Assembly: GCA_016617855.1 (NCBI GenBank)
Contig: JAECUM010006721.1
Coordinates: 1-64,000, forward strand
DNA: 64,000 nt
Direction of reading: 5' to 3'
Origin: Megalonaias nervosa
Taxonomy: Eukaryota; Mollusca; Bivalvia; Unionida; Unionidae
The translations under genes were made by a program, and so were the position numbers. The notes under the pieces were generated by a model. That model saw only the letters and a list, made by a program, of their open reading frames with translations, was not told the DNA's origin and made no database searches. Of the stretch, positions 10,690-19,907 are shown in pieces (the stretch's first letter is position 1; every line of letters starts with the position of its first letter).

Positions 10690-10996
10690 GTCGTAGGCTT
10701 TTTCCAATCGGCTCAACCCGCACTGAACCATATCTACGATGAGATCGTCGACGGTTCTCATCTCGCTGATCAGCAACGACACGTTTAACTGAGCCCCACG
10801 CAGATACGAGCAAATCTTGTTTCTGATACGATATCATGGCCTGCTTGGTACTATATTGTTTGGCCTCCATTTGCAGCTCGAGGCGTTTCATCATCGCTTT
10901 GAAGACCATTCCTGCTCCGGATAAAATCAGTATCATCGGGTTAGCCATCGCCCCAGTGGAAATAACACCAGTAGCCGTCACAGCGAGCGGAATCAT
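10690..10996 (-). pseudogene. Small membrane-type protein with frameshift
   Basis: The ATG at 10,996 overlaps the stop of the preceding gene (ATGA overlap), which supports this start. The first 33 residues are hydrophobic and Gly/Ala-rich (VTATGVISTGAMANPMILIL), then comes a helical charged part (MMKRLELQMEAKQYS). A frameshift near 10,805 moves the likely end into a frame with SLLISEMRTVDDLIVDM and LSRLEKAYDQK, stopping near 10,690, just before paralogue A. A membrane or virion-associated role is possible but unproven. Confidence 0.5.
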
Positions 10997-11630
10997 CGAA
11001 ATGAATTCAGGATGCGCTTGTAACGCCGGTACACATGTTTTTTCATTTAGACTTTTCGATGATAATAACGATGGTACGATTCTAGCAAGCGACGTTGCTC
11101 CATCGACAAATTCTCGTCGATGTGGTTAAATTCGGGGATGTGCTGAATGCTCCTGAGTCGACTAAACTCTGAAATAGCGTCTTAAGCTCTAACATATTCT
11201 CATTTAGGAATTTCATATACTTTTCCACGCTGAATGTTCTATTGATGATCTCACGATGTAACTCTGGTTGGTCTGCTGACAAATTCATGAGAAGACTTAA
11301 TCTCGTGTTTAGTCCTATGATTTGATTGATTTTAATAAGATCCTCGAGCGTATCATGAGTCACAAGGTAGGTGTGTGCTGCTAAAGTATCCATGACATTA
11401 ACATCAAGCTTATGGTGATATATATAAAGATAACATAACGCCTGAGCTATCCTGTTCACGTTAAGGTGTATTTTTTCATACATCAATATTTCATTCTTTA
11501 GTTTTTATAGGATGTCTTCATTCGTGAGTGCCATCGTTATGTATTTAGCAAAGTTAAGTGTTTTGTCCACTATTTTAATCTTTGTCTCAGGTTCTTCCTC
11601 AGGTGGATCCATAAAATGATTCCTAGTCAT
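10992..11630 (-). pseudogene. Unknown helical protein of the element
   Basis: The frame opens at ATG 11,630 (MTRNHFMDPPEEEPETKIK), has one TAA near 11,509 and continues as YEKIHLNVNRIAQALCYLYI and EDLIKINQIIGLNTRL. A frameshift near 11,150 leads to FNHIDENLSMEQRRLLESY and a basic end, with a stop overlapping the next ATG at 10,996. About 210 codons, mainly helical, with no membrane segment. Gene packing with its neighbours is typical of compact viral genomes. Family not recognised. Confidence 0.5.
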
Positions 11631-11669
11631 CTTACTTCCTAATCTCAGTATGTGTTCAGGTTCAGACAG

Positions 11670-12058
11670 TTATAAACTCTCCAGGTGACGATACGCTAAC
11701 GCGACTAAGTTAAGTTGTATTTTTCCATACTGCTCATACACGAATATAAAAAACATAGCCTCCATGGCCTTGCTTGCAGCTTGATCCTCTGACTCCGAAA
11801 GCGTTGGTACCTCGACCGTGTCTCCTCCTACGGTGCGTGCGTCGAGCGCCATCACAGCCAGGATAGTATCCACGTCCTCGTACTCCAGACCAACGTACTG
11901 CAAAAATTTTTGTTTGCAGATGGCGTCTCAGAGTTTTCGATTGCCAGGAAAGCATTTGTGCGTTCGAGGAATTTATCCATGCACTCGTGATCTTTTCGGT
12001 GACCCTCGTCGTCTTCCTTTCGACCAAACTGTCGTCGTTTAATGTATCCGGTCGTCAT
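11670..12058 (-). pseudogene. Unknown acidic protein of the element
   Basis: ATG at 12,058, three bases from the end of the upstream gene. The N-terminal part (MTTGYIKRRQFGRKEDDEGH, then DKFLERTNAFLAIE) is charged. A frameshift near 11,905 leads to VGLEYEDVDTILAVMALDAR and VPTLSESEDQAASKAMEAMF. The product would be about 125 residues. No motif identified. Confidence 0.5.
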
Positions 12059-12060
12059 GA

Positions 12061-12438
12061 TCACGTCCACGAGACTCTGTGCAGTTCGTTAATGATGTCC
12101 TGGATGGGTCCATCGATGGACTTGTCCAGCTTTGTGGATTCTCGATCGTTACAAAATTTAAGCACGGCAAAATACTTGTCAATGGCCTGTATAAGATGTT
12201 TCTCACGCATGTGCCCTATAGACAAATAAGACCGTTCCACACCATGGTGATTCCATTGCTCGTGAGACTCTTCCAATGACAATTTACCTGCATTTCTCAC
12301 CTCGTTGATATCGGCGAACGCTCCCGTGGTCTGATTGAGCACGTGATAATCATTGTCTGCATAGGACGCATACTGCCAGTAACTATCATCGAACAGCAGC
12401 TGGTACAACTCCGTAGCGACTCGAACAATTTCCGACAT
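12061..12438 (-). CDS. Unknown 125-residue protein of the element (intact)
   Basis: Open frame from ATG 12,438 to TGA at 12,061. Sequence features: ELYQLLFDDSYWQYASYADN, a LSLEESHEQWNHHG segment and a helical C-terminus with RESTKLDKSIDGPIQDIINEL. ATATAGG lies about nine bases before the ATG; the following gene starts three bases after the stop. No family recognised. Its intact frame contrasts with the broken neighbours but may only reflect its small size. Confidence 0.55.
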   Translation of the reverse strand: MSEIVRVATELYQLLFDDSYWQYASYADNDYHVLNQTTGAFADINEVRNAGKLSLEESHEQWNHHGVERSYLSIGHMREKHLIQAIDKYFAVLKFCNDRESTKLDKSIDGPIQDIINELHRVSWT

Positions 12439-12446
12439 GATGCCTA

Positions 12447-13866
12447 TATGAGATCGTCGAGAGTAAAACTCTGAATACAACTCGGTCCGGGTTTAGTGAT
12501 CGATGATCCACTGATGATATTTCCCATGTAAATCGTGTCCACGGTCGCATCTTGCTTAATGGCATCCAGTCTCCGTGTCAGTACTCGTTGTGTACCAGTG
12601 CTCTTTCCACGCACCTGAAACTTCCATATCGATACCGGTGAAGGTAATTGCACCTGGAACCAAAAAATAGAAAATGACTCCCGCTGTCGTCATTCATTGT
12701 CGTAATCGGACGCTGCCAGATGATGAACGTATATAATTCAAGCACGGCACGAACCAGAAAATTTTGACGACGCCGAGACAGAAATTCCAGATCAATTTCC
12801 CGTCGCCGCTGACAGCGTTGGAATATGTCCATGGTTATTTTTGACACAGCGCGCATCCACGTAGAGTTTGTTGACGATCTCGATGCTGTTGTTGGGAGTC
12901 GATTGCATGAAAAGTTTATTGTAATCCATGTTGAGATCAACCGTCATGGATCCTCCTATGCGTGCCAGTGCATAATCCGTCACTTGCTCGTAATTGACCA
13001 CGATATCCTGAGACGGTCTTCCCATCGCGGAAAATCCTGTGACTCTAAATCCTCCCATGGCGAGATTTCCAGAGAGGGTTCCCCAGTCAGTCACAATTTT
13101 GTATACCCAAGCGATTTTAACTTTGCGTACGAGATCGTTTGGGTGTCGTCGGTGACCGGCCAGGCGGTAAGAAACCTATATAATTTTTGCCCTTCTATCG
13201 TTGTCGTTCTGTACAAACTTATTTGGGAATCATTGATATCCACCAGGCAGAAGTAACTAACGTTGTGAACTCTGAATCCTTCCACCGTTTGAATCACGAT
13301 TGGAGTATAATATCGACTAGCATCTCTGTCGATCCACAGGGAATGATCTGAAGTGTCAAAGTAATAGACCAATGCTTATTCTCGTGCTGAGTCGGGTAGA
13401 CACACCGACTAGCCTAAGATTCTGCGTAGTAGTTCCAGAAGCAGTAGATCGTTAGTGACCTAAGTAACCACGGAGAACGTTCCAGCCACGTGCACATTTC
13501 CAGAGAGAGAGATACCTCCGTGTCATCGTATTTTTCAGCCAGCGAAACCTCGAGATCGGCATCTCTCACAGGCTGAGAAAACCCAGGACCTTGAGGGAGA
13601 AGTCCTCATGCCACCCATGTTGATACTCCCCGTCATGGTTCCACCAGTCAACGACAATTTGGTCTGCGTGAGTCTACTCACGTGAGACCAGAACGCGGAT
13701 TTGACGTCCGGAGCTGGATACCTCACGTCTCCGAGATTGGCGAGACTATTTCCGCTCATGTTGAGATCACCCTACATGGAATCCCCAAAACGGTTGACTT
13801 TTTTATCTAGATTATCCTGTCTGCCCCTGACCCGACGAGGGGGCCAAAGGATGTGTAAGACGACAT
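12447..13866 (-). pseudogene. Fibre-like virion protein with four shaft repeats, frameshifted
   Basis: On the minus strand the start MSSYTSFG at 13,866 is followed, across several frameshifts and a stop, by repeats of the kind seen in phage and viral fibres (a G-x-M-x-G-x-L/I-x-M-G-G core, a short turn, then a D-A-V-like phrase). They are GDLNMSGNSLANLGDV (about 13,770), GGTMTGSINMGG (13,645-13,610), GTLSGNLAMGGFRVTGF (13,082 on) and GGSMTVDLNMDY (12,956 on) with NKLYVDA. The C-terminal part ends at about 12,447 (FTLDDLI). It would be a trimeric surface fibre. It shares a 13-bp intergenic gap with the divergent ATPase gene. The call rests on repeat pattern only. Confidence 0.6.
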
Positions 13867-13879
13867 GCTTATATAGAAC
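13867..13879. promoter_or_regulatory. Candidate bidirectional TATA-like element
   Basis: The 13 bases between the two divergent ATGs read GCTTATATAGAAC. They give TTATATAG just before the ATPase start and CTATATAAG just before the fibre start on the other strand. Related TATATAG or ATATAG motifs precede the ATGs at 10,665 and 12,438. Confidence 0.4.
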
Positions 13880-14377
13880 ATGAACATCATTAACTTCGAC
13901 ACGAAAATGCATTCATATCATTTTTTGATGTCGGATTGTCATTACATGATCGTAGGTCCTACCGGTCGTGGTAGAACGAATCTGCTCATGAACATGCTCC
14001 TCAATAACATGTTGAAATACAATCAAGTGATCCTAAACACGCTCAATCATCACCAAGACAAGTTCAACACGTTGCACGAGTTCGGAAACGTGGTCAGTGG
14101 AGAACTCTTCAAGCCGCTCCTGACGAAACACGACGAAGCCGAAACGACGTACAATGTCAAGCAAGATCAGTTGCTGGACACGCTGAAATCGACTCAACAA
14201 CAGCCACAACGATTGCTAGAAGAGTTAACTACACCACCCTCGGAAAGCGACGTCGCCGAGATGATGAGGCGAACCGAAGCCGAGCAAAAAGGAGAAGCCA
14301 GGAAGGCCGAACAAAAAAATGAAACAAAAAGAAACAGAAACATCAGCGTCACTCAGGCAAGAAAGATAGAAAGATAG
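13880..14377 (+). pseudogene. FtsK/A32-like packaging ATPase, N-terminal part
   Basis: The start MNIINFDTK and the phrase SDCHYMIVGPTG are typical of Polinton packaging ATPases, which pump DNA into capsids. The Walker A loop is GPTGRGRT (residues 26-33): the lysine that binds phosphate is Arg. The next part (NNMLKYNQVILNTLNHHQDK) still fits the family. After about residue 80 the sequence becomes Gln/Glu/Lys-rich (STQQQPQRLLEEL, EMMRRTEAEQKGEARKAEQK) and no Walker B is visible. The frame ends at a TAG at 14,375. The end is probably fused to another gene's remains by a deletion. Non-functional. Confidence 0.75.
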
Positions 14378-14978
14378 AAGCAAAAAGCCGAGACTTGCTA
14401 ACAAATGAGGAAGCAAGGATTAAGCTGAAAAAAGAGAAGTTTCAAAGAAAAAATGACCAAAAAACGTCAGGAGGCTAAGATCACTACCGCTGAAATGAGC
14501 TGGCGCCTAGTATCGGTTATCGAAATCTGTCTACTTTAAGCAAAGAGTGGCTGGAACACTTTGTGAGAGACAAACGTCCATAAATAAAAGAGCATGTGGC
14601 TTTAGGACCGTCTGCCGCGGGATATTACTATAAAGCGGTAGCTGCACACCACTTGCCAGGTCATATCAACTGAATACATGGACAATAGATTAAGCTAAAC
14701 AAGGACGAAAACGAACAAGGATACCTGAACCAGCTGTTTGAGGAGTCAAAAAACACAATGCTGCAGTGGGAGAGGAAATCAAAGTCAGGGAAGACGTCTA
14801 TCGCTCGGGGGATAAACCTATGTTTCACATGACAGATCCAGAGTCTGCTCGGATGAAAGAACAAGCGTCGTCTCTGGTGACTGAGAGAAAGAGTCTTCCT
14901 GTGTCAAAAGAAGAGCTAGTGAAACTCATTGCAGAGAGAAACGAGGAGATTAAAAATGGCCTTTTTGAGTCGTTATGA
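14378..14978 (+). pseudogene. Coding-like remnants of unknown gene(s)
   Basis: Several plus-strand frames look coding but are broken by stops: YRNLSTLSKEWLEHFV (about 14,520), LGPSAAGYYYKAVAAHHL (about 14,600) and, open to TGA at 14,976, EEIKVREDVYRSGDKPMFHM then SLPVSKEELVKLIAERNEEI. The last frame overlaps the start of the penton-like gene at 14,956. I do not recognise it; it may be what is left of a larger structural gene lost by deletion. Confidence 0.4.
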
Positions 14979-15541
14979 TCTTCCTTGGACGCTTGGAGTG
15001 TCAAAGGAAAAGGAGAGAGCTTCAAAAATAGGAAGAAAGAGTTGGCGAATACAACATCATCGGTAAATCTACCGATTGATCACCGACAACGGAAATAAGT
15101 CCACGTACATCAATATCGAACCCAATAATTCCACGCTGCGTACCAGAAGCACCCTCTTTGTAGGGTATCGCGTGGGATTTGACATTCCCCACTCGATCGA
15201 ATCCATCCTAGGATTTAGCACTATCGTGGACGGTAACGGTGTACGCGAGAGAGAGCTCATTAACATTACTGACGTAAAAAGCTTCCTCATCAACTGCTCG
15301 ATTGCTCAGGGATGCTGTCGTCGGTCGGTTCGGCCTTCAGCGTGATTTATTCCCCTGCGATTAACGTCCCACAGGATCGCTCATGCAAATTCACCCTAAT
15401 CTCTTCATTTACTAACCCGTCCTGAACACACACGCGATCTCGTAAATCACCATGTTGCTCACCGATCAGTCCGGAAATGCCGTTGATAATGACCAAGAAA
15501 GAATCACATATTATTTGCACGTACGTCGTAAGCTCTGATAA
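14956..15541 (+). pseudogene. Penton-like minor capsid protein
   Basis: ATG at 14,956 gives MAFLSRYDLPW. After a TAA at 15,064 the same frame continues LITDNGNKSTYINIEPNN, STLFVGYRVGFDIPHSIE and LGFSTIVDG. A frameshift near 15,315 leads to FSVIYSPAINVP, then MQIHPNLFIY and MLLTDQSGNAVD with a C-terminal YYLHVRRKL ending at 15,541. This matches the single jelly-roll minor capsid (penton) protein of Polintons/adintoviruses (TDNG...VGYRVDFDVP...LTDQ.G....I...LR). Two further stops are in the C-terminal third. About 195 codons in all. Confidence 0.75.
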
Positions 15542-15549
15542 AAAAAAAT

Positions 15550-15720
15550 GTTCGCCGATAAAATAAGCAGCCATGATACGCGTACAGCGACGAAATATCG
15601 TGGGTGGATTTTTATCCACGCTGTTTTCTTCGATGCGAACAGCCCTTCCAGGGATCGCCACGAAAGTAGCTCCGATTTCCCTCAAAGCGGTCACAGCGGA
15701 AGCAACCAGAGCGAAAAATT
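15550..15720 (+). pseudogene. Short basic protein, adenovirus pX/pVI-like by position
   Basis: One frame reads MIRVQRRNIVGGFLSTLFSS and continues with RTALPGIATKVAPISLKAVT to a stop at about 15,721. Small Arg/Gly-rich, amphipathic proteins of this type (core or membrane-active minor proteins) are commonly encoded near penton genes in Polintons and adenoviruses. The start region is broken by a TAA just upstream. The family assignment is weak and rests on composition and position. Confidence 0.4.
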
Positions 15721-15744
15721 AATGTAACACTATAACATAACAAC

Positions 15745-15876
15745 ATGAATTCGTGGTGTCTAAAGCGCAAAACCAAAAGGGAAAGTATCGATCCCGTCGA
15801 GGTGGTCACCAAGAATCATTGCCTCATGATCAAATCGAGGTGTGCCGTGTGTTTTTCTGTATAAAAATATATCATT
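15745..15876 (+). CDS. DUF5679-like zinc ribbon, first part of the lipase gene
   Basis: ATG at 15,745 gives MNSWCLKRKTKRESIDPVEV, then VTKNHCLMIKSRCAVC, stopping at TAA 15,874. The usual form of this ribbon has CxxC...CxxC with the KNGR-(x)-I(K/Q)G core; here the second Cys of the first pair is Arg, so zinc binding is doubtful. In related elements such ribbons sit at the start of a phospholipase A2 protein, and lipase sequence follows here after the stop. Confidence 0.6.
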
Positions 15877-16300
15877 GTAGGCATTGCGATCTCGACACGA
15901 GCTACTAAGACCTTCACGGGGAAAGAAATCTGTGGGGGGGAGATTGTAAATGCTGCGAACAACGTCACATTCTCGGTGGAGCCGTGGACGTACATGCGCT
16001 GATCGACAAACTTCCAAGAACTCGTGGAGGATGGACGCTGCCAGGATACAATACACCGGACCATGAAATCCCTTGCAACAACAACTAGATGAAAATGATC
16101 AGCCTCTGCCAGGTCAAGAACCCTACAATGGTGTCGATGCCATTGCAATGCAACACGATCTCTCGTACGCAGATCATCCCGACGACAAAGGGGGATGAGA
16201 TCGAGTCATGCTGAACTCAAACCGAAAAATATAAGAGAACGTGTAAATTGAGCTCTTAAGCCTGGTATCATTGGCACCAAACCTAAGCTGGGCATCGGGA
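15877..16300 (+). pseudogene. Parvovirus-type phospholipase A2 domain
   Basis: After frameshifts the frame at about 16,020 carries YTGP (calcium loop remnant of YxGPG), LDENDQPLPGQEPYNGVDAI and AMQHDLSYADHPDDKGG, holding the catalytic HD pair and the downstream Tyr. Upstream, WTLPGYN in another frame is the usual lead-in. A C-terminal LKPGIIGTKPKLGIGIPG follows before integrase sequence. Such domains help virions leave endosomes in parvoviruses and occur in adintoviruses. Stops at 16,048 (in the calcium loop), 16,197 and 16,231 make it inactive. Confidence 0.7.
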
Positions 16301-16311
16301 TTCCAGGTAAA

Positions 16312-16600
16312 ATGAAAAAGTCAGCGGTGGTAGATCTGTCGACTCTTGCAGTAGAACTGCACAAACCTGCACGCAAGCATTTACCACGACGTAGAGTCAT
16401 CGCGTTCGCTGCAGACGATGCATGGTCGGCAGATCTCGTCGACATGAGAGATTACAGTGCATACAACGATCATTTAAAATATTTCATGACGGTCATCGAT
16501 GTATTCAACAAATACGCATAGGTGGTTCCTCTCAAAAACATAAAAGGAAATTCTATCGTTGAAGCGTTGGATAGCATTGTAAGTAGCTATAATTTATGGG
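16312..16600 (+). pseudogene. Polinton rve-family integrase, internal fragment
   Basis: The frame reads LHKPARKHLPRRRVIAF, then DDAWSADLVDMRDYSAYN with the first catalytic Asp (ADLVDM), LKYFMTVIDVFNKYA with a TAG at 16,519, and VVPLKNIKGNSIVEALDSIV. This is the Polinton c-integrase core (DDE fold). The N-terminal zinc domain, the last catalytic Glu and the chromodomain are missing; the lipase gene runs straight into it, and similarity stops near 16,580. Deletions on both sides are the simplest explanation. Confidence 0.85.
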
Positions 16601-16825
16601 TAGGCACATTACTCAAATCCTTATTCGCATACGCTATCAGCTCCTTTGCACGCTGCAGTCACTCCTTAGACTCCTCCTTACGTAATTCCAATACTGGACT
16701 GCTAAACTCCTCACTTGATCCCAATCGATCTAATCTCCATGGATAACACGGAAGAGACATCTTCGTTATGTTACAAGCACACCTCTAACACAACGAGGTA
16801 CAGAACCCACCATGGACATAAAAAG
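16601..16825. other. Terminal region, possible minus-strand gene remnant
   Basis: On the minus strand 16,745-16,600 reads PWRLDRLGSSEEFSSP then VLELRKEESKE, a stop, LQRAKELIAYANKDLSN. This is coding-like but unrecognised. The rest to 16,825 shows nothing. Confidence 0.3.
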
Positions 16826-16930
16826 TGACCCAGAAACCTCTATCAGTAGTATATAGACAGGAGCACTCTTGAACACTCTTTATCACGCAGTGATAAAAGT
16901 GAGCCAGAACCCCTATTTTTATGTACTACT
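16826..16930. repeat. Polinton terminal repeat, right end
   Basis: Matches 2,846-2,950 over its whole length and ends in CTACT at 16,930. It contains the short palindrome TATCACGCAGTGATA. Confidence 0.85.
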
Positions 16931-16936
16931 TTCAAT
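16931..16936. repeat. Target-site duplication of the Polinton (right copy)
   Basis: TTCAAT directly follows the terminal CT. Its reverse complement ATTGAA follows the other terminus at 2,950. Confidence 0.8.
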
Positions 16937-19254
16937 TACTGGGCCATCGAAACGGAAAATTATTGTTAGTATGGTTATTGACAGACAAGTTTCTTTTAGA
17001 ATAACGTTATTGTTGACTTAACAAGCGCATTAAATAACGTATAGTTTCAAAATACAATTATGCCTCTAAAACTTTTAATCTTTTGATCATATATTATTAG
17101 ACAAACGAGATCTATTATAGTACCAAAATACCAACAGTAAAACTTTAAAGTATTTCCCGTCCACCTCCCCCCCCCACTGATCACAATATAAGCTGCTAGC
17201 AGCGGTTAGATATTTTAATCCTGAACATCGAATAAGGAACCAACTGCTAACTTCACAGTAAACTACTTTTTATGAAAGATCGGTATTATGCAACGTAGTG
17301 TGAATGCTCTCTTTACGTTTTCCATAATTGTTGTAAGATTTATTATACAAGACATAAACTATAGCAAATGAGACAATACAGCTATTCAAAGTCACAGAAA
17401 TTGTCAGAATTTATTAATTTATATGGCTTTGTCTTCAAAACATAATTTTATTTCCTCAATTCTAATCCTTCTTACGATATTTGGGTTTTAAAATGGCGAT
17501 AATTACATTTCATCGAAAATTTTTACCGACTTTTGTTCATTTTCTGCATGCGGTAAACAAAAGCGCCGAAAATCGGGTAAAATGTTATGAAGTGCATTGT
17601 TTAATTCTCCTAAATCACGTCACTTATGCCAAAGAAACACTAGTTTTATGAATATAAAGGTAGTTTCCTGATGTGAATATCTCGATCAAAATGGTCAAAA
17701 GAGGTTTGCGTTGTATTTAAAATCGATGCATCTATCAACAGAAACACGTTGGAGATGGTATTCATGCGATTTATAAATAAAACAAATAAGCAACTTAGAA
17801 AATGTGTTTAATTTGCGCCAGATTTATAAGGCGATTACTTTGAAACGCTGTTATATTTGGGTTCTTTTAGGAACGAATACACCTCTCTCACCACCGCTAC
17901 AACACAACAACGAATCAAGATAAGGATATTTACCACATACCCAGTATGTTAAAGATCGAAATACGTCACTACGCCTTTGAGAAGGAATCACTTCACTTTG
18001 AACAGTCAACTACAATACTCTAGCACATGCTAACATGAAATTCTATCACAAACAAGAAGTGAGAAGTGATTTTTAAAAATCAATTTGTTATGCAGATTCT
18101 GAATCTGAATTTGCAAGCCCAATAGACCATGATATTTCAAATTGCGACGAAACCGTCTCAAACAGAAACTAATGTAAAAGTCAATGTGACCGAAGCTTTA
18201 CATATTGGATAAAACGTTATACTTTTAGCAGCACACACACACACACACACACACAGTGTGGAAAATATTTCTAAATGCACGCATTTAAAACAAATCAGAG
18301 TAAATTTGTTTGTAAGTTAAAATAATTGAACGTTTTTACAGTCCTGCAGTCCAACCTAATTTAAAGAAATGTTTTCACCCAGTATCGAGTTATTTCCCGT
18401 TCTCCTCTGGTGTACTGGCAGTTCAGACGTCCGAGTAACTACTTCAGGCGCTTCCATTTCATCTTGCTGGATGATAGATTCCACGAAGAGCACCTACTGC
18501 TGATAACTCCGTATTTTGATTCCGCGAAGAGCACCTGCTACTGACACCTTTGTGTTCTTTTGCTGACCTTTCAATTAACGGATGAACTGCCTGAGATTAA
18601 GAAGTATTTGTTCAACAAACTTTTTCCACTTGTTGTGGAATCCCTCAATGTAATTTGTTGTTCATTGTTTCTTGAGAAACGTTCCACATAGGAGGAGGAA
18701 ACGTCATTTTGCGAGATCTAGTTTAGGAAATCTCGGTGTGAGGGGATATTTACCTGAAGCTGAACGATAATTTGTGCTGGAGCTGAAAGTTTGGTCTTAC
18801 AGGGGATACGTGGAGATAACCTATGACATCACCTTTCGGATATATTTCCTCACTTTTCTACGACGACTGTGGGGGCAATCCAGCATCAGTTGTTGAATTT
18901 TGCTCCAAATACGTTGACAGAACTGGAAATAGGACCCAAAGTTTGGGTATATATAAGTTCAGTTTGTACAGACCCAGTTAGGGATAAATCAAAATCGCAA
19001 ATGACTGTGTTGTGGTTCCTGTTATATCGCATACCTTAGCTTTAAGGCGTTGAAGAATTTGACTACAATGCCCTACTTGGAACTGTTCGTCCCCCTGCCA
19101 CCTGTTTTTGCCAGTTCTTTTTCTATCTGCACGTCTTGCAGATCCCGCAGCGTAGGCGGTATAAGGTATGCTCCGACTCTTTGTAGCCACGAGAGAACAT
19201 TCAGGAATTCAGGAAACCTGTCCAAGTTCACGTTTCCTCTGCAACTACAAAACT
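16937..19254. other. Intergenic, nothing coding recognised
   Basis: AT-rich single-copy-looking DNA. It contains an (AC)n microsatellite at 18,231-18,256 and a short direct repeat (GATTCC-CGAAGAGCACCT at about 18,475 and 18,520). A minus-strand stretch at 19,210-19,090 (VLSWLQRVGAYLIPPTL and on) is faintly coding-like but unidentified and short. Confidence 0.6.
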
Positions 19255-19565
19255 TTATCGTATACCTTCCAAATTAGCTTTGTTGAATTATTCTGTACAT
19301 TTTGTTGTAATCAGTATCTACATTGTGTTGCAGCTGTTTGGAAACCTCATTGTATACCTTTCAAATTAGCTTTGTTTTAATTATTCTGTACATTTTTTGT
19401 AGATGTATGGAAACTTCAATGTACACTTATCAAATTAGCTTTGTTGAATCATTCTGTAAATTTTGTTGCACCTGTGTGGAAATCTTACTTAGCATCCTTC
19501 TAAATAGCTTTGTTGAATCGTTTTGTATATTTTGTTGCAGTTGTATGGAAACCTCATTCCAATTT
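19255..19565. repeat. Degenerate ~69-bp minisatellite, about four units
   Basis: AAATTAGCTTTGTTGAAT or a close variant recurs at 19,271, 19,363, 19,432 and 19,502, each followed by an ATTCTGTA-ATTTTGTTGCA phrase and TGGAAACCTCA. Overlapping ORFs here are repeat artefacts. Confidence 0.75.
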
Positions 19566-19907
19566 ATCTAGTCATTTTCTTTTCATGGTTATGATCATCA
19601 GCCTGCAAAATGAAGTTTTTTTTGGTGTATTTTTCCTTTCTACTGTAAGAGGCAGCAAAGTAAAATAATCAGGGCGCTATCAATACCCCCCCCAAAAAAA
19701 AATATAAAAAAACCCCACAAAAACAACAAACAAACAAAACAATAGGTCTCTAAAGAGTTATGGCTAATTTTATAAGGTGATGTGACACTGAATAGTACAA
19801 TATGGATTTCTTCTGTTGTAGAGGTCATTATTTTGCGGAAAACCTATACTGGACGAGACAATGTAAGCGTAGAGTTAGAAACATATTTTCTACACAATAT
19901 TGAAAAG

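Larger units (their letters stand above)
1263..16936. mobile_element. Decayed Polinton/Maverick (adintovirus-like), rearranged by inversion
   Basis: The element occupies 2,950-1,263 plus 7,009-16,930, about 11.6 kb, shorter than the usual 15-20 kb. It has protein-primed polymerase B, integrase fragment, packaging ATPase, penton, lipase and fibre-like genes, AG-starting termini and 6-bp target duplications. No major capsid protein, adenain-type protease or complete integrase was found, so internal deletions are likely. The 5.1-kb segment 1,256-6,375, lying between inverted copies of a repeat arm, is flipped. Most frames are broken, so it is a fossil. Confidence 0.85.

Noticed and set aside
12825..13256. 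143-codon plus-strand ORF
   Set aside because: Antisense to the fibre-like gene; only the minus strand shows shaft repeats.
14225..14416. Minus-strand hydrophobic ORF
   Set aside because: Antisense of the Lys/Glu/Gln-rich ATPase tail, which reads as Leu/Phe/Ser on the other strand.
19050..19571. Overlapping ORFs of 70-82 codons
   Set aside because: They cover a degenerate 69-bp minisatellite and have no domain.
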